50,417 bases of DNA from Bryobacterales bacterium (GTDB lineage: Bacteria; Acidobacteriota; Terriglobia; Bryobacterales; UBA6623). The position numbers and the translations under genes were made by a program. Below the pieces are notes generated by a model. It was not told the DNA's origin and did no database searches. It saw nothing but the letters and a program-made list of their open reading frames with translations. The DNA is taken from the NCBI GenBank assembly GCA_022826925.1, contig JAJDTX010000007.1, forward strand, positions 1-50,417, written 5' to 3'. Shown here piece after piece: positions 24,748 through 32,236 of this stretch; the stretch's first letter is position 1, and each line of letters starts with the position of its first letter.

Positions 24748-26003
24748 CCAAGGACCCCGATGGGCGAGTGATCTTCCATGTCGACATGGACGCTTTTTTC
24801 GTATCCGTGGAAGAGCTGTCCGATCCCTCCCTCAAGGGGCGCCCAGTCGTGGTGGGCGGCAAGCCGGACGAGCGCGGCGTGGTCGCAGCGGCATCTTACG
24901 CGGCCCGCAAGTTCGGCGTGCGCTCGGCGATGCCACTGCGGGAAGCTTTTCGCAGATGTCCACAAGCTATTTTCTTAGAAGGACATCCTGAACGATATCT
25001 AGAGTATTCCAAACGGGTCGGCAAGACCTTGCGGCAGTTCTCGCCCCTAGTATCGATGGCGTCCATCGACGAAGCCTACCTTGACCTCAGCGGAACCGAG
25101 CGCCTGCTCGGACCGCCGCTCGCTGCGGCGGACGCCTTGCACAAGGCTGTCAAGGACGAGACCGGCCTGCCCTGTTCGATCGGCATGGCGACGTCGCGGC
25201 TGGTGGCAAAGATCTGCTCCGCCTTGGCAAAGCCGAACGGAATCCTGTTTGTCCGGCCCGGCGCTGAACCCCAATTCTTGGCCCCGCTCGAGATCGGCCG
25301 CATCCCGGGCGTCGGCAAGGTCACTCGGGAGAAACTTGCGTCGCTGGGAATACGCACCATTGGCGAAGCTGCCGAGCGAGGAGAATCGTTTCTGGAAACC
25401 CACCTGGGCAAGGCGGGGGCAGACCTGGCCGGCAAGGCGCTCGGGCGCGATGCCGGGGCCTGGTTCAGCCAGGAGTTCGCGGAGCAAACCGATCCGAAGT
25501 CCATCAGCCACGAGACGACCTTCCCGGAAGACACGCTCGATGCTGTATTGGTCAATGCCACGATCGCGAAGCTGACGCAACTCGTAGGGCGACGGTTGCG
25601 CGAGCAATCCCTGTGGGCCAAGACGGTGCAGATCAAGATCCGCTACTCAGACTTCTCGACGCAGACGAGGGCGAAGACCCTCGATGAAGCGACCCAGTTG
25701 GACAGCGTCTTGCTACAGACCGTCAGGGATCTGTACGAACGCAACTACGCGCGCGGGAAGGCTGTGCGTCTGCTCGGCGTTTACGCCGGCTCGCTTCAGA
25801 AAGCGCCAGGAACGCAGCCGAGGCTGTTCGACACGGACGGCAATACCAAGTGGGCCAAGGCCTTGCAGGCAGTGGACTCCCTGCGCGACCGCTACGGCGA
25901 ATCATCCGTCGGGCTGGCGGCCACGCTGCGCCACGGACGTAGGGAACGAGTCCACGAGAACCCTTCCGGATTGGCCGGGCGCGTCGGCCAAGACGACCAG
26001 TAA
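24744..26003 (+). CDS. dinB: DNA polymerase IV (Y family)
   Basis: A 419-residue translesion polymerase. The palm motifs are present: IFHVDMDAFFVSVEE at the N-terminus with the first metal-binding Asp, the nucleotide-contacting ASYAARKFGVRSAMP, and MASIDEAYLDLSG with the second Asp-Glu pair. The helix-hairpin-helix IPGVGKVTREKLASLGI follows, then the little-finger domain, ending with a long polar tail. No terminal QLxLF-type beta-clamp motif is certain, although QPRLF near residue 356 could serve. It is coupled to mpg by a four-base ATGA overlap. The unusually AT-rich patch near 24960-25010 is within the coding sequence. Confidence 0.95.
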   Translation: MTKDPDGRVIFHVDMDAFFVSVEELSDPSLKGRPVVVGGKPDERGVVAAASYAARKFGVRSAMPLREAFRRCPQAIFLEGHPERYLEYSKRVGKTLRQFSPLVSMASIDEAYLDLSGTERLLGPPLAAADALHKAVKDETGLPCSIGMATSRLVAKICSALAKPNGILFVRPGAEPQFLAPLEIGRIPGVGKVTREKLASLGIRTIGEAAERGESFLETHLGKAGADLAGKALGRDAGAWFSQEFAEQTDPKSISHETTFPEDTLDAVLVNATIAKLTQLVGRRLREQSLWAKTVQIKIRYSDFSTQTRAKTLDEATQLDSVLLQTVRDLYERNYARGKAVRLLGVYAGSLQKAPGTQPRLFDTDGNTKWAKALQAVDSLRDRYGESSVGLAATLRHGRRERVHENPSGLAGRVGQDDQ

Positions 26004-26017
26004 GCTGCAGACCGGAG

Positions 26018-26512
26018 CTAATTCCGGGAACCACAACCAGGCCGGTAGACGAGCACGTCCTCGCCCGCCAGGAATGGCGACTTCAGCCCCAGCTTGCCGG
26101 CCAGCTCTTCGACGTCCGCCTTGGACCAACTCACCATGGTGTGCTTGATGACACGGTCGGTTCCAACCAAGAACACCGTCGGCACGTTAGTGAGACCGTA
26201 GGCATCGGACACCGCGAATCCCGTTTCCTCGGTGTCGAACACCTGCCTTGTGGAATAGCCGTGCTCCAGATTGAAGCGCTCCGCATCCGCGGGCGTGTCC
26301 TGCGACACGGCAACCGCAGTGCCGGAACCGTTCAACTTCGCGTTGAATCGATCCAAGTACGGCAGAGCGTAGTCGCACGTAGAGCAGCTGGCCTTGAAGA
26401 ATGTCAGAACCACGGGCCCCGACGCAAGGGCGCTGTAGAGCTGAAACTCGCTGCCGTCAGCGTCTCGGAGGCTGAAGTCCGGCGCACGGGAGCCTTTCGG
26501 TAGCGCACCCAT
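26018..26512 (-). CDS. AhpC/TSA peroxiredoxin-like protein with CxxC
   Basis: A 164-residue thioredoxin-fold protein of the AhpC/TSA group. APDFSLRDADGSEFQL is the typical N-terminus, followed by VVLTFFKASCSTCDYALPYL with C43-S-T-C46. VPTVFLVGTDRVI holds the cis-proline. The T-x-x-C arrangement of true peroxiredoxins is replaced by a CxxC, so a thiol-disulfide reductase (ResA/BCP-like) role is as likely as peroxide reduction. No signal peptide is visible, so it is probably cytoplasmic. A third Cys near the C-terminus (PGCGSRN) is unusual. It is convergent with dinB, with 14 bases between the stops. Confidence 0.83.
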   Translation of the reverse strand: MGALPKGSRAPDFSLRDADGSEFQLYSALASGPVVLTFFKASCSTCDYALPYLDRFNAKLNGSGTAVAVSQDTPADAERFNLEHGYSTRQVFDTEETGFAVSDAYGLTNVPTVFLVGTDRVIKHTMVSWSKADVEELAGKLGLKSPFLAGEDVLVYRPGCGSRN

Positions 26513-26809
26513 ACTATTAATAATCCTACTGTCGTCCTAGACTGCCTGCTGCCAATCTTGGGCGTATCGACGCCAATCGTCACCCGAGGTCAGGCTTCCC
26601 TGCGACACCATCAATCGAAGAGTGCCGGCCTGCCCTTCAGCGCCAAACTCATTAAATGACCCGCCACGCCAGTAAGCCCATCGTGAACCATAGGGACTGC
26701 ATCCGCCAAAAGGTCGACGACGCAACCGGAACGTGTGAACCGGAACTGCGGATGTGCCAGCCTCGGCCAGCAACCGGACTCGGACCGTCCCTTAACGCTT
26801 ATGAGTCCT
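26513..26809. other. Gene-poor spacer at the start of the accessory region
   Basis: About 300 bases between the peroxiredoxin-like gene and the nuclease-like gene. Two short minus-strand frames (26537-26773 and 26611-26838) overlap each other here, and neither resembles a family I know. This may be a decayed gene. No repeats or terminator with a U-tract were found. Confidence 0.4.
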
Positions 26810-27682
26810 TCATACACCGGCCTTAAGATCATAGGCAAGCTTTGACAATTCCTTAAGGACCTCCACTTCCCCCTTAATGTGCGCTTGGGTCAGACTAAGG
26901 CGATAGGTGCCCCAGCGCTTGCTGTATTCCAACGTGCTGAGGTCCGCATGATCAATCTTCGTATCGATATCGTCGGACTGGGGTAACTTTAGTTCGAATA
27001 CAAGCTGTTTTTTCTTCGGTCTAAACATCACAAAATTGTAAGGTTGTCCGTTCTTTTCTAAGCCGATATAGAACTTATTGTATTTCAGCTTAAGCGTCGA
27101 ATCCATATCATGTAGGATTTTGAGCATTTGATCAGCTAGTCCAACGGTGGATGTCGTAGCTTTCTTCTCCCAATATGCTCGATCTGTCGGTGCCGCTTCA
27201 GCGTCCTCATCTTCACCAACGAACCCACGTGAGAATTCATCCATAACCTTGGTGAATACGAGCGTTAGATTATCGCCTACCTTGAGAGCTTGCATCTGAA
27301 TGGCGATTAAAGGTATGGTTCCGTTGAATAGAGAGACCACGTTTAGAAATCGGCTTGTGATGTCCTCGGCAACAAGCACAGCGCAATGTTCATACTGGGG
27401 ATACCTCTTCCTCTCAATGTCCCAATATTCAATTGTGCGAATGATATGGGTTTCATCCGTTCGACCCAGTTGCAATTCTACCTCGTATCGCTGTTTAGTC
27501 TCCGTGTCTTGAAGCAAGAGGTCTAGGCGGCCTGCACGTGGTTGCTTTCGTTCCACGTCCAGCAGCACGAGATCTCCTAGCCCGAGAATTGAGGGATCTT
27601 TTGCAATGATTCCTTGCACCCACTTTTCGCTACGCTCGGCATCGTCCTTGAGTGGTACGCGTTCAGCCCTTAGGAATTTCAT
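26810..27682 (-). CDS. Putative PD-(D/E)XK nuclease-fold protein with C-terminal DUF5655-like domain
   Basis: A 290-residue protein. The first 90 residues contain the pattern AGRLDLLLQD followed by RYEVELQLGRTDE, i.e. Asp, then Glu-x-Gln spaced as in PD-(D/E)XK nucleases. The C-terminal 100 residues (DSTLKLKYNKFYIGLEKNGQPYNFVMFRPKK to SKRWGTYRLSLT) resemble the predicted transport or DNA-binding DUF5655 module found behind such nucleases. GGAGGG lies about 6 bases before the ATG, a much stronger ribosome-binding site than most genes here have. Base composition is visibly AT-richer than its neighbours. Together these suggest horizontal acquisition. A defence or restriction-like role is a guess. 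Confidence 0.65.
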   Translation of the reverse strand: MKFLRAERVPLKDDAERSEKWVQGIIAKDPSILGLGDLVLLDVERKQPRAGRLDLLLQDTETKQRYEVELQLGRTDETHIIRTIEYWDIERKRYPQYEHCAVLVAEDITSRFLNVVSLFNGTIPLIAIQMQALKVGDNLTLVFTKVMDEFSRGFVGEDEDAEAAPTDRAYWEKKATTSTVGLADQMLKILHDMDSTLKLKYNKFYIGLEKNGQPYNFVMFRPKKKQLVFELKLPQSDDIDTKIDHADLSTLEYSKRWGTYRLSLTQAHIKGEVEVLKELSKLAYDLKAGV

Positions 27683-28129
27683 ATCAGCCCTCCAGTTAGA
27701 ATCGACGCCTGTTCTAGCCCAAACTGAACATCTTGGAGCTACACAACGTCACTTTAGTCAGAATACCTTTCCTTTTGCGCCTCGGTCAAGGATCAATGCC
27801 TAGCTTGAAGCCGTCGATATCAGGATGCGGAATCGATCAGTTTAGAGAGCTCCGGAATCCTAACCGGCATCTACGCCGAGCTACTCCAGACGCAAAGGTC
27901 CTGCGTCCGAATCATCGGCTTAAGGCTTCTCAAGGCTTCATCGTCTGAAATCACCGAACTTCTACCCTCTGCAGCGATAGAACCGTAGCCCGGCTGTCCA
28001 GATCGCCAGCTAACTCCACACCCACGTGAAGCTGACCTTGTGGCGTTGCCGCGGCAGTCGTGGACCGAACCTAGGAATTGAGTCTTCGACGTCGTCGCGC
28101 TCTGCCTCGATCCGAACATGTCAAGCCTC
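27683..28129. other. Gene-poor region in the accessory stretch
   Basis: About 450 bases without a convincing gene. Short frames on both strands (for example 27733-27948 plus and 27871-28164 minus) have no recognisable family content and no ribosome-binding sites. Composition is intermediate between the AT-richer nuclease-like gene and the GC-rich backbone. No terminal repeats or attachment-site duplication were spotted by eye. Confidence 0.45.
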
Positions 28130-28462
28130 TCAAGGACGTGCCGGTGCTTCTTCAGTGGCCACACGCGGATGAACGTCGATCTGCACGTCTACCTGCTGTC
28201 CAAGCTTGTTGAGCACAGTTATCAGACGGTCAATGGTGAAGCCGTCAAGCTGTACTCTCCGAATGCGGGTAAAGTCCGTATGACTGACACCGGCACGACG
28301 CTCAGCCTCGTGCGTTGAAAGCCCTTCGCCGTCGAGAATGCCAATGATGCGGGCGGCCAGAAGCGCCTTGGTCTGCCGTACGTCCGCATCAGCGCGGCCG
28401 AAATCTCGGAAGACGTTGCCGCTGCCATACACCGATTGAATATCTCCGTCTGGCTGGCTCAT
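28130..28462 (-). CDS. HTH (HTH_37/XRE-like) antitoxin
   Basis: A 110-residue DNA-binding protein of the type found as antitoxin to HigB/RelE-like toxins. The N-terminal SVYGSGNVFRDFGRADADVRQ and the later TKALLAARIIGILD-GLSTHEAERRAGVSHTDFTRIRRVQLDGFTIDRLITVLNKLG follow the HTH_37 family order. The ATG at 28462 is chosen because it overlaps the toxin remnant's TGA (ATGA, 28459-28462) and has AAGGAG about 8 bases upstream, the classic toxin-antitoxin coupling. A longer frame to 28495 would run into the toxin sequence. The cognate toxin is truncated, so the antitoxin is now an orphan, perhaps kept as a repressor or anti-addiction factor. Confidence 0.82.
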   Translation of the reverse strand: MSQPDGDIQSVYGSGNVFRDFGRADADVRQTKALLAARIIGILDGEGLSTHEAERRAGVSHTDFTRIRRVQLDGFTIDRLITVLNKLGQQVDVQIDVHPRVATEEAPARP

Positions 28463-28533
28463 TGCCGTGACTCCTTCTTCAACCGTTTGAGCCATTCTCC
28501 AATGAGATCGATATCCTTCTTAGGGTCTCGGCG
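28459..28533 (-). pseudogene. Remnant C-terminus of a HigB/RelE-like (Gp49) toxin
   Basis: On the minus strand, immediately upstream of and overlapping the antitoxin start, a frame reads RRDPKKDIDLIGEWLKRLKK and ends with a TGA at 28459-28461. This matches the C-terminal tail of phage-derived Gp49/HigB-family toxins (typically KTPKxDIxLA...). Upstream of about 28533 the frame continues without toxin-like sequence and runs into the promoter and start of the plus-strand small protein. The toxin's catalytic core is therefore missing. I infer a deletion or rearrangement with one breakpoint near 28533-28545. Confidence 0.7.
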
Positions 28534-28562
28534 CTCTCGGATGTGACATTGACTTGCGTCGG

Positions 28563-28568
28563 TACAAT
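28563..28568 (+). promoter_or_regulatory. Putative -10 box (TACAAT)
   Basis: TACAAT ends 9 bases before the ATG at 28578, the same spacing as for the genes at 5748 and 30416. A TTGACT at 28549-28554 is too close (8 bases) to act as its -35 box. Confidence 0.45.
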
Positions 28569-28577
28569 TGGCATGAG

Positions 28578-28847
28578 ATGAAACCGGTGTTTGCCGCCAT
28601 CCTCTTCGCCGTCATCGCGGCACTGCTAGCCTTGATCGTATATTCCTCTCTGGGACTGCGCCAGTTCACGTGCGAGGTGTGCATGGAGTTCCAGGGACGC
28701 TCGAACTGCGCCACTGCCTCCGGAACGAGCGAGGAAGAGGCGGTGCGAACCGCGACGGACACGGCCTGTGCCACCATATCCGCAGGGATGACCGAGAGCA
28801 TTCAATGCAGTCGCACGCCACCTGTCAGCGTGACTTGGCAGGAATGA
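28578..28847 (+). CDS. Small single-pass membrane or exported protein
   Basis: An 89-residue protein. The N-terminal 28 residues (MKPVFAAILFAVIAALLALI) form a hydrophobic anchor or signal. The rest is a small soluble domain with four or more cysteines (FTCEVCMEF, NCATASG, TACATI, IQCSRT), probably paired outside the cytoplasm. Its regular composition and the TACAAT box argue that it is a real gene. I do not recognise the family. It is convergent with the membrane protein at 28849-29478, with one base between the stops. Confidence 0.65.
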   Translation: MKPVFAAILFAVIAALLALIVYSSLGLRQFTCEVCMEFQGRSNCATASGTSEEEAVRTATDTACATISAGMTESIQCSRTPPVSVTWQE

Positions 28848-28848
28848 G

Positions 28849-29478
28849 CTACTTCCACCGATAGCGGTGCCAGAAGAACGAGGCCGTCACAAGCGCTGCG
28901 ATCGAGGCTAACACTAGTGCAGCCCGCTCCCAATGCACCGGCTGCGCCGCAAGCGGGGTATCCAGCACGGCCGCGGACGGCACGAGCAGCAGCGCGCTGA
29001 AGTGAGCTAGAGAGGAGTACCGCAGGGCCGCGACGCCATCACGCATTCCCCGGAGCGCCAACACGAGTAGCGCCACTAACAACCCGTAGGCCGCGCCGAG
29101 CCCGGCACCCGCGGTTACACCGTCGACGCCGTCCCAGAAGACTAGGACGGCACGGGTCCCGAGGGTCAGCCCGACGATCGTGAGCGGCGTTGGAAACACG
29201 GTGAGCCAATCGGCGGACCCGCCCCGACGATACTTGCGCGCAGCCCGAAGTCCAAGCGCCGCATGTAACAGCAACGCGGGAATCCAGAGCCGGGAATCGT
29301 CGAGGAGCTCAGTCGCTCCCTGCGCGGACAGGTTCTCGGCAACAACGCCGCAAGCGCCCGCTGCCAAGCAGAGGAGCGGGACGAACGCGAACAGCAGGCG
29401 CGGGCGTGAGACTATCAGCCGGGCATCGCGGAGACAGAACAGCGCCAAGGCACCGACAAGGACTAGTTCTCGGTCCAT
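28849..29478 (-). CDS. Polytopic membrane protein of unknown function
   Basis: A 209-residue protein with about six hydrophobic helices: residues 5-14, 27-48, 66-80, 97-115, 122-142 and 182-200. The loops carry basic clusters (RAARKYRRGG, near residue 85), and the C-terminus WHRYRWK is basic, suggesting a cytoplasmic end. No transporter or enzyme motif is visible. The small exported protein at 28578 converges on it with almost no gap; whether they cooperate is unknown. Confidence 0.6.
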   Translation of the reverse strand: MDRELVLVGALALFCLRDARLIVSRPRLLFAFVPLLCLAAGACGVVAENLSAQGATELLDDSRLWIPALLLHAALGLRAARKYRRGGSADWLTVFPTPLTIVGLTLGTRAVLVFWDGVDGVTAGAGLGAAYGLLVALLVLALRGMRDGVAALRYSSLAHFSALLLVPSAAVLDTPLAAQPVHWERAALVLASIAALVTASFFWHRYRWK

Positions 29479-29573
29479 GCAGAGCCTTCAGACTACCAAC
29501 CTACGCCCGGTCCGATGATCTACGCCCTTCTGACGCTGCCGCAGCAACCGGTTCGTGAATCTTCTCCATAGCT

Positions 29574-29590
29574 TGACAGTCAGACTGTCA
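29574..29590. promoter_or_regulatory. Perfect inverted repeat upstream of hicB-like gene
   Basis: TGACAGT-CAG-ACTGTCA, a perfect 7-base inverted repeat with a 3-base spacer, overlapping a consensus-like TTGACA (29573-29578), about 90 bases before the antitoxin start. Symmetry and position suit an operator for HicB-type autoregulation, but no -10 box lies at the right distance from this TTGACA. Confidence 0.4.
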
Positions 29591-29668
29591 TGAAGAGACC
29601 CCGATGCTTGCTCGACAAGGAGGCTGCCTAGATCGTGTCTCGAAATGGCCTGAGGAGTGCCGCAGGGC

Positions 29669-29674
29669 TATACT
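29669..29674 (+). promoter_or_regulatory. Putative -10 box (TATACT) for the hicB-hicA-like operon
   Basis: TATACT ends 7 bases before the ATG at 29682. A transcription start at or next to the A of that ATG would make the message leaderless. No ribosome-binding site is present. Confidence 0.45.
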
Positions 29675-29681
29675 GCAACAG

Positions 29682-30101
29682 ATGGAAGTCGTGGAGTACC
29701 AAGTCAATCTGCCCATCGAGCTGGGGCTCGATGGACACGATTGGTTAGCCGCGTGCCCTCCGATCGATGTTGTCACGCAGGCCCATACGAAGAAGGAAGC
29801 CTTGAGGGCTATTCAAGAGGCTGTGGAGCTTTGGTTCGAATCGTGCATCGATCACGGAGTGCTGGTCGACGCGCTCAAGGAATGCGGATTCAAGCGGTTG
29901 GAGCCTGGTGAGCCTGAGTCGGGGAAAGGGGTCAGGATCATCCGGAAGACACAGGTCGAGGCAGCCCGAGTAAGCGAGCACAAGGGGGCCGAACTAGCTC
30001 GGTTCAACCTAGTTTCTGGCAAGCAGGGGAACTTCATCGAGGGATTCATCCCCTCTCAGCTGGCCGGAGACATAGGGACACTGAGGCATGCGCCCGTTTG
30101 A
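29682..30101 (+). CDS. hicB: HicB-family antitoxin
   Basis: A 139-residue antitoxin. The HicB fold is visible in the first 70 residues: EYQVNLPIELGLDGHDWLAACP, then VVTQAHTKKEALRAIQEAVELWFESC, the conserved strand-helix of a degraded RNase H-like domain. The C-terminal half is charged and has no obvious helix-turn-helix. The ATG at 29682 is chosen over an upstream one at 29604 because the homology starts there and TATACT sits just before it. The gene overlaps the HicA-like toxin by 14 bases; antitoxin-first order is one of two known arrangements. It should neutralise the toxin and perhaps repress the operon. Confidence 0.82.
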   Translation: MEVVEYQVNLPIELGLDGHDWLAACPPIDVVTQAHTKKEALRAIQEAVELWFESCIDHGVLVDALKECGFKRLEPGEPESGKGVRIIRKTQVEAARVSEHKGAELARFNLVSGKQGNFIEGFIPSQLAGDIGTLRHAPV

Positions 30102-30327
30102 TTGGAAAGAACTTAAGGGGCTAGCAGAACTCAGGTCTTTCGAGTTTGATCGTCACAAAGGCGATCACTACATCATGAGGAAATCTGGCGCTCCGCGACC
30201 TGTGGTAATCCCAATGAAGAAGCACCTAAAGGAGAACATCGTCTTGAGCGTAGCGAAGACAATCGAGATGAGCCGTCAGGAACTAGAGGACTATATCCGC
30301 AATCCGAAGGCCTTTCTGTCCAGCTGA
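30088..30327 (+). CDS. hicA: HicA-family mRNA interferase toxin
   Basis: A 79-residue protein with the HicA double-stranded-RNA-binding-like fold. RSFEFDRHKGDHYIMRKSG contains the KG-x-H motif with the catalytic histidine. PVVIPMKKHLKENIVLSVAKTIEMSRQELEDYI is the conserved second half (H-x(3)-I...IEMSRQE). HicA cleaves mRNA in a ribosome-independent way. All key residues appear intact, so the toxin is probably active. Its start overlaps the antitoxin by 14 bases, with GAGG just upstream. Confidence 0.82.
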   Translation: MRPFDWKELKGLAELRSFEFDRHKGDHYIMRKSGAPRPVVIPMKKHLKENIVLSVAKTIEMSRQELEDYIRNPKAFLSS

Positions 30328-30400
30328 ACTTAGCACTGTCGCACTTTGCGGCTGTCAAGCCCTAGACTCGAATGCCGAGAGGCGCGACGGAACCGTTCAC

Positions 30401-30406
30401 TACAAT
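30401..30406 (+). promoter_or_regulatory. Putative -10 box (TACAAT) for mtnP
   Basis: TACAAT ends 9 bases before the ATG at 30416, predicting a leader of only two to four bases. There is no Shine-Dalgarno sequence and no convincing -35 box. Confidence 0.45.
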
Positions 30407-30415
30407 GGTCAATTC

Positions 30416-31270
30416 ATGCGCCCACGCATCGGAATCATCGGCGGCAGCGGCCTATACGACATGGATGCGCTCGAAGATCGCAGCGAGGTGCGAATCGACA
30501 CCCCTTGGGGGGCGCCATCCGATGCCTATGTCGTCGGGCGCATCGCCGGACGGGAAGTTGCCTTCCTAGCCAGGCACGGCCGCGGGCATCGCATCATGCC
30601 CTCCAACCTGAATTTCCGCGCTAACATCCATGGCCTCAAGCAGCTAGGCGTCGAGTACGTCCTCTCGTTCAGCGCCGTCGGCTCCCTCCGCGAGGAATTC
30701 GAGCCGCTTCACTTCGTGCTGCCAGACCAGTTCTTTGACCGCACGCGCGGCAGAGCGTCTACGTTCTTCGATGAGGAATTGGTGGCGCACATTACCTTCT
30801 CCCACCCCATCTGCGCGACGCTGGCCGATGTCGCCGAGCAAGCTTGCCGCGACGTCGGCGTGACCGTCCACCGCGGCGGCACCTACTGCTGCATGGAGGG
30901 GCCGGCGTTCTCGACGCTGGCCGAGTCCAACATGTACCGGAGCTGGGGTTTCGACGTCATCGGCATGACTAACCTGCAGGAGGCCAAGCTAGCCAGGGAA
31001 GCCGAGATGTCGTATTGCACGCTCGCGATGGTCACCGACTACGACTGCTGGCATCCGGGACACGACGCCGTGACGGTCGACACGGTCATCGAGTACCTGA
31101 CCAAGAACGCCGCCCATGCCCAGCAGATCGCGGTCGAGGCTGTCCGCAATATTCCCACGGCACCCAGCCCATACGCCTCGGCTCTCAAGAACGCGATTAT
31201 CTCTGACCGCAAGGCCATCTCCGACCGCGCCCGCGAAAAATACGCCCTGCTCGCAGCCGAGTACATCTAG
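30416..31270 (+). CDS. mtnP: S-methyl-5'-thioadenosine phosphorylase
   Basis: A 284-residue trimeric purine phosphorylase converting methylthioadenosine and phosphate to adenine and methylthioribose-1-phosphate. It recycles the by-product of polyamine synthesis. RIGIIGGSGLYD and FLARHGRGHRIMPS are the phosphate-binding motifs, GGTYCCMEGPAFSTLAESNMY is the substrate loop, and GMTNLQEAKLAREAEMSY the central motif. MVTDYDCWH has aspartates at the positions that give MTAP its 6-aminopurine specificity, distinguishing it from inosine/guanosine phosphorylases. The PfkB kinase follows after 29 bases. Confidence 0.95.
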   Translation: MRPRIGIIGGSGLYDMDALEDRSEVRIDTPWGAPSDAYVVGRIAGREVAFLARHGRGHRIMPSNLNFRANIHGLKQLGVEYVLSFSAVGSLREEFEPLHFVLPDQFFDRTRGRASTFFDEELVAHITFSHPICATLADVAEQACRDVGVTVHRGGTYCCMEGPAFSTLAESNMYRSWGFDVIGMTNLQEAKLAREAEMSYCTLAMVTDYDCWHPGHDAVTVDTVIEYLTKNAAHAQQIAVEAVRNIPTAPSPYASALKNAIISDRKAISDRAREKYALLAAEYI

Positions 31271-31299
31271 GGCCTCCCCTGCTCGCCAGAGTCAAATCC

Positions 31300-32220
31300 A
31301 TGTCCGTCCTCGTTGTTGGCTCGGTTGCCTACGATGGCATCGAAACTCCTCGCGGCAAGGTAGACCGCGTGCTAGGTGGCGCAGGATCCTACATTGCTCT
31401 GGCCGCGAGCCACTTCACGAACGTGCGTCTGGTGGCTGTCGTGGGCGACGACTTCGCCCCGGCAGACGAAGAGGTCCTGCGCCGCCGCAATATCGACCTA
31501 GAGGGCTTGGAACGCGCCCCGGGCAAGACCTTCTTCTGGCAGGGCGTGTACTCCCAGGACATGAACGAGCGCCGCACGCTGGTCACGGACTTGAACGTAT
31601 TCGCGGATTTCCAGCCGAAGCTTCCTCGGTCCTACCGCGACACGCCCATGATCCTGCTGGGCAACATCCAGCCCAGCCTGCAAGCTACCGTCGTCGACCA
31701 AGCCACGAATCGCGGATTTGTCGCCGGCGACACGATGAACTACTGGATCGAAGGCACCCCTGACGAGCTGGCCCGTACTATCCGGAGCTGGGACGCGATC
31801 CTCATCAACGACGAAGAGGCTCGCCAGATCTCGGGAGAGACCAGCCTGCGTGCATCGGCCGCCGCGATCCAAGCGATGGGACCGGCCTCCGTCATAATCA
31901 AGCGCGGAGAGTATGGGGCCGCGCTGTTCCACGGCGACGACTGCTTCCTGACGCCCGCCTACCCGCTCAGGACTCTGGTGGACCCGACCGGGGCCGGTGA
32001 CGCCTTCGCAGGCGGCTTCATGGGCTGGTTGGACCGTTGTGGGATTGACCGACTTGCCAACCCCCAGCAGTGGCACAGCCAGTTGCGGCGGGCGGTCGTC
32101 TACGGGTCCATCATGGGCAGCTTCTGCTGTGAGCAGTTCGGCGTTGACGGCTTGCGGAGTCTGACCACGGAACACATCGGCGCACGCTATGAGGAGTTCC
32201 GAAGCCTGGCTGCCTACTAG
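31300..32220 (+). CDS. PfkB-family sugar/nucleoside kinase
   Basis: A 306-residue ribokinase-fold kinase. VLVVGSVAYDGIETPRGK and VLGGAGSYIALAASHF form the N-terminal substrate site. VDPTGAGDAFAGGFMGWLD is the C-terminal anion-hole motif with the catalytic Asp. The second motif ILINDEEARQISGE is also standard. It lies 29 bases after mtnP on the same strand and is probably co-transcribed, so adenosine or a thioribose derivative are plausible substrates, but this rests only on position. It is clearly different in sequence from the other PfkB kinase at 13868-14821. Confidence 0.88.
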   Translation: MSVLVVGSVAYDGIETPRGKVDRVLGGAGSYIALAASHFTNVRLVAVVGDDFAPADEEVLRRRNIDLEGLERAPGKTFFWQGVYSQDMNERRTLVTDLNVFADFQPKLPRSYRDTPMILLGNIQPSLQATVVDQATNRGFVAGDTMNYWIEGTPDELARTIRSWDAILINDEEARQISGETSLRASAAAIQAMGPASVIIKRGEYGAALFHGDDCFLTPAYPLRTLVDPTGAGDAFAGGFMGWLDRCGIDRLANPQQWHSQLRRAVVYGSIMGSFCCEQFGVDGLRSLTTEHIGARYEEFRSLAAY

Positions 32221-32236
32221 CTGAAGCGCTGCCGCG

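Noticed and set aside
26537..26838. Two short minus-strand frames as genes
   Set aside because: They overlap each other, lack ribosome-binding sites and match no family I recognise; recorded only as a spacer.
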